From positions 1 through 52,613 of the forward strand of contig BEIN01000017.1 of assembly GCA_002898375.1 (NCBI GenBank): a DNA stretch of 52,613 nucleotides, read 5' to 3'. The translations under genes and the position numbers were made by a program. Positions 47,220 through 52,613 of the stretch are shown in pieces. A model generated the notes under the pieces. The model was not told the origin of the DNA. It searched no databases and saw only the letters and a program-made list of their open reading frames with translations. Position 1 is the first letter of the stretch. Each line of letters begins with the position of its first letter. Source of the DNA: a bacterium HR37 (GTDB lineage Bacteria; Desulfobacterota_D; UBA1144; Nemesobacterales; CSP1-2).

Positions 47220-48359
47220 GTGAAAAGGTATCTTTTTACACCAGGTCCGGTCCCCGTTCCAGAAGAAATACTTCTTGAGATGGCAAAACCAATTATACAT
47301 CACCGTACAGCAGAGTTTGAAAACATATTTGCTGAGGCAAGAGAAGGGCTTAAATACGTGTTCCAGACAAGGGAAGAGGTATTTATACTTGCTTCCTCTG
47401 GCACAGGAGGCATGGAAGGGGCTGTTGCAAACACCCTTTCAAGTGGGGATAAAGCACTTGTTGTAAACGGTGGAAAGTTTGGAGAAAGATGGATGAAGAT
47501 ATGTCAGGCCTTTGGGGTTGAAGTACATGAGATAAAGGTAGAATGGGGAAATGCAGTTGACCCACAACAGATTGAAGAAGTATTAAAGAAAGATAGCTCA
47601 ATACGCGCAGTCCTGGTTCAGGCAAGTGAAACCTCAACGGGAGTTATGCATCCTGTAAAGGATATAGCCGAGATTACAAGGCAAAGAGACGATGTCTTGC
47701 TTATAGTTGATGGTATTACCGCTGTTGGTGTGTTTCCCATTCCCTTTGACGAGTGGGGAATAGATGTTCTGGTTGGAGGCTCCCAAAAAGCGTTTATGCT
47801 GCCTCCTGGGCTTGCCTTTGTTGCTATGAGCCAGAAAGCGTGGAAATTCAATGAGAAATCAAACCTGCCAAAGTTCTACTTTGATTTTAAAAGATATTTA
47901 AAAGATGCAAAGAACAACACAACACCGTGGACACCTGCAGTAACCCTTATAATAGGGCTTGCAGCCGTACTTAGAAGGTTTAAGGAGGAAGGACTGGAAA
48001 AGATATACACAAGGCACGCAAGGCTTGCTCATGGAACAAGGGAAGGGTTAAAAGCTATAGGGCTTGAGCTTTTTGCTAAAAACTCTCCAAGCCCTGCCCT
48101 TACTGCAGCATTTGCCCCCTCAGGAATAAATGCGGGAGCGATCATAAGCAGGTTAAGAGAAAGGTTTGGCATGACGCTTGCCGGAGGACAGGACCAGGCA
48201 AAGGGTAAGATCTTCAGGATATCCCATATGGGATTTATTGACAGGGCAGATATCATAGCCGTTATCTCAGCAATAGAGTGCGTCCTTAAGGACCTAGGAT
48301 ACGATTTTGAATTCGGGGCAGGGACAAAAAGGGCTTCAGAGATTTTAGGAACCGAATAG
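47220..48359 (+). CDS. Class V aminotransferase, alanine/serine-glyoxylate type
   Basis: This 379-residue fold-I PLP enzyme starts LFTPGPVPVPEEILLEMAKP, has GTGGMEGAVANTLS, VDGITAVGVFPIPFDEWGID and the PLP lysine in GGSQKAFMLPPG. It is very near serine-glyoxylate, purine-catabolic PucG or phosphoserine-like aminotransferases; the exact donor and acceptor are uncertain. GTG start with AAAAGGAGA. It is a normal enzyme with a PLP lysine, unlike the one at 6800-8182. The next gene follows by 5 bases. Confidence 0.9.
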   Translation: MKRYLFTPGPVPVPEEILLEMAKPIIHHRTAEFENIFAEAREGLKYVFQTREEVFILASSGTGGMEGAVANTLSSGDKALVVNGGKFGERWMKICQAFGVEVHEIKVEWGNAVDPQQIEEVLKKDSSIRAVLVQASETSTGVMHPVKDIAEITRQRDDVLLIVDGITAVGVFPIPFDEWGIDVLVGGSQKAFMLPPGLAFVAMSQKAWKFNEKSNLPKFYFDFKRYLKDAKNNTTPWTPAVTLIIGLAAVLRRFKEEGLEKIYTRHARLAHGTREGLKAIGLELFAKNSPSPALTAAFAPSGINAGAIISRLRERFGMTLAGGQDQAKGKIFRISHMGFIDRADIIAVISAIECVLKDLGYDFEFGAGTKRASEILGTE

Positions 48360-48364
48360 AAAAG

Positions 48365-49603
48365 GTGGATGCGATTAAATTTATACACCTCTCCGATATA
48401 CACATAGGATTTGAAACCTATGGAAAGATTAATACCGTAACGGGAAGGAATACAAGGCTTGAGGATGTTCTAAACTCACTGGATTTCATCTTTGATACGG
48501 CAATCAAAGAATCCGTAGAGCTGGTTCTGATATCAGGAGATGTATTCCACAGAGAAAACCCTCATCCAACAGAGGAAACGGAATTTGCAAAAAGGATAGC
48601 AAGACTTGTTAGAGAAAGAGATACAAATGTCGTAATAGTCCTTGGGAACCACGATTACCCGACAAGCTTTGGAAAAGCAGCCGCAGTTGAGATTTTCCCT
48701 GCACTTAATCTGGATAAGGTTCTTATAGCAAGAAAACCGGATGTACATACAGTTAAGCTAAAAAACAAAGTAATCCAGATTGCCTGTCTTCCCTGGGCTC
48801 GAAAAAGCACTCTCCTTTCAAAAGACGAGTACAAATCACTTTCCCCAGAGGAGGTAAGGGTAGAGATAGAAAATAAACTGATACATATAGTGCGAAACCT
48901 CATTGCCAAAATTGATAACAGCCTCCCGGCAGTGTTTGTAGGACACGTTGCACTTAGAGAAGCTGAATTTTCGGGTACAGAGATGGGCTCTCTTTTTTCA
49001 TCGGATCCTTCTATTCCCAAAGCTGAGCTTTTGCAACCCGTTCTTAACTACGTTGCACTCGGGCATATACACAAATTTCAAAATCTAAATCAGGGACATA
49101 CCCCTCCAATCGTATACTCAGGAAGTATAGAGAGAATAGACTTCTCCGAGGAAAAAGAAAAGAAAGGTTTTGTTATTGGAGAGATCTTTAAAGGACCCCG
49201 GGGGGGATGGGAATGTAAGTTTGAGTTCAGGGAAACTCCAGCAAGAAAGTTTTTAACTATAGAGCTAAGCGAACGGGATAAAGATATAGAAACAATTATA
49301 AAAAACATAGGACAAGAAGATATAAAAGATTCCGTTATTAAGATAAAGTACAGGGTATCTAGACTTAACCAAAAGCTCGATGAGAAGAGGATAAGGGATA
49401 TACTTTCAGATGCCTATATGATAAAAATAGAAAAGATTGTAGAAGATACGGAAAAAAGGATAAGGTCTCAAATCTCAAAAACCATGGATATAATGGAAGC
49501 CCTTGAGAAGTACATAGGTACGAAGCCGGGTATTAAACACATAGCTGAGGATATGAAAAAGTACGCAAGGAAGCTTATAGAGGAGCTCGAAAACCAGGCT
49601 TAG
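48365..49603 (+). CDS. Mre11/SbcD-type DNA repair exonuclease
   Basis: This protein of about 412 residues has the calcineurin-like phosphoesterase motifs: IHLSDIHIG, ISGDVFHR, LGNHDYPT, VGHVALRE and LGHIHKF. It has a long C-terminal helical region that would bind Rad50/SbcC. The SbcC/Rad50 gene does not follow in the window. The start is uncertain: GTG at 48365 has its ribosome site too close, and ATT at 48374 gives the usual KFIHLSDIH start with AAGGTGG at ideal distance. Confidence 0.9.
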   Translation: MDAIKFIHLSDIHIGFETYGKINTVTGRNTRLEDVLNSLDFIFDTAIKESVELVLISGDVFHRENPHPTEETEFAKRIARLVRERDTNVVIVLGNHDYPTSFGKAAAVEIFPALNLDKVLIARKPDVHTVKLKNKVIQIACLPWARKSTLLSKDEYKSLSPEEVRVEIENKLIHIVRNLIAKIDNSLPAVFVGHVALREAEFSGTEMGSLFSSDPSIPKAELLQPVLNYVALGHIHKFQNLNQGHTPPIVYSGSIERIDFSEEKEKKGFVIGEIFKGPRGGWECKFEFRETPARKFLTIELSERDKDIETIIKNIGQEDIKDSVIKIKYRVSRLNQKLDEKRIRDILSDAYMIKIEKIVEDTEKRIRSQISKTMDIMEALEKYIGTKPGIKHIAEDMKKYARKLIEELENQA

Positions 49604-50535
49604 TTAGCCCCTGAATCCGTTTCATAGCAGGTTTCACTTGATAGCTCGCATCTTTTAGTTTCCACCTGAAGTGTTACATGACTTATATTAAACTCGTTAT
49701 AAAGACGTTTTTTAATCTCCTGTGTTAGTTTCTCTCCCTGGTTTATATCCTCGACAACAAGATGGGCACTAAGGGCTTCAAACCCCCGGGTAAGAGTCCA
49801 AGCATGAAGGTCATGGACATTTACAACACCCTTGTGGGAGCTTATTGCCTCTTCAATAGACCTAATATCTACACCCCTAGGAGTTCCCTCAAGCAATATA
49901 TGAACCGACTCGCTAAAGAGCTTCCATGCTCCTCTTAATATCAAAGCTGCAATCACCACACTTATTAAGGGATCAGCATAGTACCACCCTGTCTTTAGCA
50001 TCACCAAACCAGCCAAAAGAGCACCAATAGAACCAAGTGCATCGCTTAGAATGTGGAGAGCAGCTCCACGAATATTTAGGTTCTCTCTATTCATACCCGA
50101 AATCAGATAAAACCCTACCAGGTTGACACAAAGCCCTATAAATGCAACACCAATCATCTCTAGGCTCTTTACTTCTGTTGGATTGTTAAACCTTTTATAA
50201 GCCTCAATGCAAATTCCAGATGACACCACAAACAAAAGCAAGCTGTTTAGAAATGCAGCTAGAACCTCAGCCCTATAGAAACCAAATGTTTTTCTGGATG
50301 TAGGAGGCTTTAGAGAAAACCATATAGCAAGCAGGGCAAGGGATATAGAGAAGACATCCATAAACATATGGGCTGCATCTGATATAAGGGCCAGGCTCCC
50401 GGTAAAGAGACCAGCTATAGCCTCAACCAACATAAAAACCAGATTAAGGCAAAGTATAATAAAGAGAGTCTTCCTTTCCCTTAACTTTTCCTTTACAGAA
50501 GAGCTGTTGTTTTTAGAACTACCTTCAAAGCCCAT
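49600..50535 (-). CDS. Cation diffusion facilitator transporter (CzcD/ZitB type)
   Basis: This 311-residue protein has six membrane helices with metal sites SDAAHMFMDVFS and LHILSDALGSIG, the HxxxD pair typical of Zn/Cd/Co efflux. A cytoplasmic C-terminal domain includes HDLHAWTL. It exports Zn2+ or related metals using the proton gradient. A TTCACC-17-TATACT promoter lies near 50570-50600. It converges on the SbcD gene with a 4-base overlap. Confidence 0.93.
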   Translation of the reverse strand: MGFEGSSKNNSSSVKEKLRERKTLFIILCLNLVFMLVEAIAGLFTGSLALISDAAHMFMDVFSISLALLAIWFSLKPPTSRKTFGFYRAEVLAAFLNSLLLFVVSSGICIEAYKRFNNPTEVKSLEMIGVAFIGLCVNLVGFYLISGMNRENLNIRGAALHILSDALGSIGALLAGLVMLKTGWYYADPLISVVIAALILRGAWKLFSESVHILLEGTPRGVDIRSIEEAISSHKGVVNVHDLHAWTLTRGFEALSAHLVVEDINQGEKLTQEIKKRLYNEFNISHVTLQVETKRCELSSETCYETDSGAN

Positions 50536-50678
50536 TTTTAAGAATAGCAGGTCAGGAACCTATATTTTGAGTATACACTGTACAAAAACCAAGGTGAATA
50601 CATTATGTAATTCTCATAAATTAAAGCGGCTTAACCTATGTTAAAATTCTTTAATAACAATAAAAAGAGGTAGGTCCC

Positions 50679-51491
50679 ATGGTAAGTAGAAAACCCTCAT
50701 TTGCTGGCAGATTCTACGAAAGCAATCCAGCAAAACTAAAGCAGGAGCTTGGCAAGCTGTTAAAACCGATACCGGAGAGCGAAAAGGAAAAAATAATAGG
50801 GGCATTATCCCCACATGCAGGATACATGTATTCAGGTCATGTGGCAGCGGAGTTGTACTCAAAGATAAAAATACCCGAAAGGGTTATAATCCTCTCACCC
50901 AACCACACAGGCTACGGGGCAAGAATATCTATGTTTCCCGATGGATACTGGGAAACACCCCTTGGCAAGGTACATGTTGACTCCAAGCTCTGCTCGCTTA
51001 TACAGTCAAAGAACAAAGGAGTGGAAAGGGATGTTGAAGCCCACATGTTTGAGCACTCACTTGAAGTTCAACTGCCGTTTCTTCAATATCTAAAGGAAAA
51101 CATCCTTATCGTTCCAATAACACTTATGCAACTTACATACGAAGAATGCAAAGAGCTTGCAAAGGATATTGCCAGCTCCATTAAAGAACTCGGGGAGGAG
51201 GTACTCATAATAGCAAGTTCTGATCTAAACCACTACGAAAACCAGAGGGTAACAGAGCAAAAGGATATGATGGCAATTAAGAAGATACTATCCATTGACC
51301 CCAAGGGATTGCTGGAGGTGGCATCAGAGCACCGCATCTCCATGTGTGGGCTAATCCCTACGGTCATAATGCTTGAGACATGTAAAGAGCTTGGGGCAAA
51401 GAAGGCTAAGCTCCTCAAGCATGCAACCTCAGGAGATATAAACGGGGATTATGACTGTGTTGTTGGATACGCAGCGGTATTGATACACTAA
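50679..51491 (+). CDS. MEMO1-like protein (AmmeMemoRadiSam system protein B)
   Basis: This 270-residue protein of the MEMO family has SPHAGYMYSG, ILSPNHTGYG and ASSDLNHYE, where His and Asp residues line up with the copper/iron site of human MEMO1 and extradiol dioxygenases. The companion AmmeMemoRadiSam A protein and radical SAM protein are not in this window. The biochemical role in bacteria is not known. AAGAGGTAGG precedes the ATG. Confidence 0.9.
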   Translation: MVSRKPSFAGRFYESNPAKLKQELGKLLKPIPESEKEKIIGALSPHAGYMYSGHVAAELYSKIKIPERVIILSPNHTGYGARISMFPDGYWETPLGKVHVDSKLCSLIQSKNKGVERDVEAHMFEHSLEVQLPFLQYLKENILIVPITLMQLTYEECKELAKDIASSIKELGEEVLIIASSDLNHYENQRVTEQKDMMAIKKILSIDPKGLLEVASEHRISMCGLIPTVIMLETCKELGAKKAKLLKHATSGDINGDYDCVVGYAAVLIH

Positions 51492-51497
51492 AACACC

Positions 51498-51526
51498 TTA
51501 CAACTTAGAAACATTAATGCTATAAT
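51498..51526 (+). promoter_or_regulatory. Promoter of the PhoU-like gene
   Basis: TTACAA (51498-51503), 17 bases, TATAAT (51521-51526), 32 bases before the PhoU-like ATG and just after the MEMO stop. The -10 is perfect. No pho-box pattern is apparent. Confidence 0.65.
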
Positions 51527-51558
51527 TTGTATAAGCCTTGTTAACCTGAGAGGGTAAT

Positions 51559-52173
51559 ATGTCCAGAGAAATAGCCACAAAAGAACCAAGAGACCTTGAA
51601 GAAGAAATTATAAACATGTGTTATCTTGCAAAAGACATGCTTGAGGCAACATGGGAGGGGTTTAGAAAACACTCAATAGAGAGACTCAGTGAAGCAGAAC
51701 ACATAGGACGAGAAATACACGAAAAGGAAAAAGAGCTTACATACACAATTACCCACCACCTCTCCTATAAGGAACCTCATATAGAGAAACTGGCTTTAGT
51801 TCCCGGGCATATAGAGAGAATAGGAGATAACATAGAGCTCCTTATAAGATGCATAAAAACCATGATAAGAGAGGGAATCCCCTTTAGTGAAAGGGCCATA
51901 AAGGAAATAAACACACTTTTTACAAAATGTATAGAGCTTATTGAATGCTTGGGAGATGTTATAAAAACGAGGAATAGGGTGCTTGTAAAATACGTAATTG
52001 AGGAGGGGAAAAAGTTTCAGGATATGGTTAGCGAATATGCCCTTGCACATCAGGAACGTTTGATAGAGGGTACATGCCTGTCAAAGGCCTCTTCTATCTT
52101 CCTTGCCATGCTAGACTACCTAACAGAGATTGAAAGACACATAAGGCAAATTACAGGCAAGGTGGGAAAGTAG
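51559..52173 (+). CDS. PhoU-domain protein
   Basis: This 204-residue all-helical protein has two PhoU-type three-helix repeats: MCYLAKDMLEATWEGFRKHS (19-38) with the acidic ...EHIGREIHEKEKELT, and a similar second half with HIERIGDNIELLIRCI. PhoU proteins regulate phosphate uptake or associate with Na/Pi cotransporters. No pst or phoB gene is in the window. A GAGAGGG ribosome site stands before the ATG. Confidence 0.85.
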   Translation: MSREIATKEPRDLEEEIINMCYLAKDMLEATWEGFRKHSIERLSEAEHIGREIHEKEKELTYTITHHLSYKEPHIEKLALVPGHIERIGDNIELLIRCIKTMIREGIPFSERAIKEINTLFTKCIELIECLGDVIKTRNRVLVKYVIEEGKKFQDMVSEYALAHQERLIEGTCLSKASSIFLAMLDYLTEIERHIRQITGKVGK

Positions 52174-52264
52174 TCTCTATTTCCAAACCTTTAAAAATCA
52201 GTATAATTAAACGCCATCTATAAAAAAGGCGACGATACCTGGCTTTAACCACTAGGAGGAAGGT

Positions 52265-52462
52265 ATGCATAGGATTAAAAACATAGCCGTGCTAATTATA
52301 GTTATACTTATAGTTATAGTTTTAGCCCAGAATGCAGGTTCCGTTGAGGTGAGGTTTCTCTTCTGGAATTTCTCTACTTCCGCTTTTATTATGTACCTTA
52401 TTTTTTACATCGCGGGAATCCTCTCTGCAATAATAGGTCGTATGCTATGGCAAAGCAAATAG
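52265..52462 (+). CDS. LapA-domain membrane protein
   Basis: This 65-residue protein has two membrane segments: IAVLIIVILIVIVLAQNAGSV and AFIMYLIFYIAGILSAIIG. AQNAGSVEVRFLFW is the DUF1049 (LapA) signature. The E. coli homologue LapA works with LapB in lipopolysaccharide balance. The ATG follows AGGAGGAAGG; TATAAT lies about 60 bases upstream with no good -35. Confidence 0.85.
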   Translation: MHRIKNIAVLIIVILIVIVLAQNAGSVEVRFLFWNFSTSAFIMYLIFYIAGILSAIIGRMLWQSK

Positions 52463-52471
52463 GGATAAGCC

Positions 52472-52613
52472 CTATGCAAGGATAAGCAGTCCCCCAAACT
52501 TTTCCACTATCTTTAGGTTTTCTCTATAGTCTATTGGGCAATCTATTATTACTGGTTTGTTTTGTGAGAATGCTTCTTGTAGTGCTGGTTTTAACTCATC
52601 TGTAGCCTCTATT
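52472..52613 (-). CDS. Acetolactate-synthase-like TPP enzyme, C-terminal end (partial)
   Basis: Only the last 46 residues are present, ending at TAG (52472-52474) on the - strand. The peptide IEATDELKPALQEAF, KPVIIDCPIDYRENLKI and VEKFGGLL is the C-terminus of thiamine-diphosphate enzymes such as acetolactate synthase (AlsS/IlvB). The CPIDYRENLKI ending is closest to catabolic AlsS. The rest is beyond the window. Confidence 0.75.
   Translation of the reverse strand, partial: IEATDELKPALQEAFSQNKPVIIDCPIDYRENLKIVEKFGGLLILA

Noticed and set aside
52174-52264. A riboswitch in the leader of the LapA gene
   Set aside because: The GGCGACGATACC segment recalls fluoride or preQ1 elements, but no consensus could be matched and no stable fold was evident.

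Overview
The window looks like chromosome from a thermophilic or moderately thermophilic, deep-branching, largely anaerobic bacterium. This is inferred from a bacterial sigma-70 C-terminus, a prfB gene with the bacterial programmed frameshift, single-chain carB and gltB, a branched-polyamine synthase (bpsA type, known mainly from thermophiles), an archaeal-like short diadenylate cyclase, and moderate-to-low GC. No rRNA or species-level marker is present, so the lineage is not fixed. Several promoters show the same pattern: a TTG-type -35, a 16-18 nt spacer, and a TATAAT or TAAAAT-like -10.

Layout. Bases 1-1150 hold the end of a sigma-70 factor, a convergent TPR lipoprotein-like or secreted gene and tRNA-Arg(CCG). 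Bases 1313-4586 (+ strand) hold a secreted DUF3179 protein, a deletion-fused egtB-egtD pseudogene (ergothioneine biosynthesis), an SRPBCC protein and an isochorismatase-like hydrolase. Bases 4612-25416 (- strand) hold 22 almost gap-free co-directional genes, the most unusual part of the window. Bases 25512-26294 hold a lone ABC-2 permease. Bases 26296-33807 (- strand) hold thiC, diadenylate cyclase, bpsA, carB and greA. tsaD is divergent from thiC. gltB-gltD follow on the - strand. A zinc-finger-less ClpX-like ATPase, rimO and fmt are on the + strand. A small nuclease-like gene, nadK and prfB are on the - strand. The right end carries a class V aminotransferase, an Mre11/SbcD nuclease, a CDF cation transporter, MEMO1, a PhoU-like protein, a LapA-domain protein and the tail of an acetolactate-synthase-like gene.

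The 21-kb cluster. Five genes match families of the nitrogen-starvation Nit1 locus of mycobacteria and cyanobacteria: MSMEG_0565-type glycosyltransferase, MSMEG_0567-type GNAT, MSMEG_0568-type radical SAM, MSMEG_0572-type protein and sll0787-type PurM/AIR-synthase-like protein. The nitrilase that defines that locus is absent, and a TIM-barrel amidohydrolase sits beside the MSMEG_0572 gene instead. They are interleaved with FdrA, DUF1116, DUF2877 and carbamate kinase, the set linked in E. coli to oxamate transcarbamylation and ATP recovery from carbamoyl phosphate. A second, apparently degenerate copy of this theme is also present: a short FdrA-like domain and a carbamate-kinase paralogue with a broken active site. 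The downstream end adds a methyltransferase, an all-helical protein, OsmC, and three PLP enzymes, one being a fold-type-I aminotransferase with His in place of the Schiff-base Lys. An XRE-cupin regulator is encoded inside the cluster, and palindromes lie in the promoters of its first genes. I infer a nitrogen- or carbamoyl-compound pathway ending in carbamoyl phosphate. The substrate cannot be read from the sequence.
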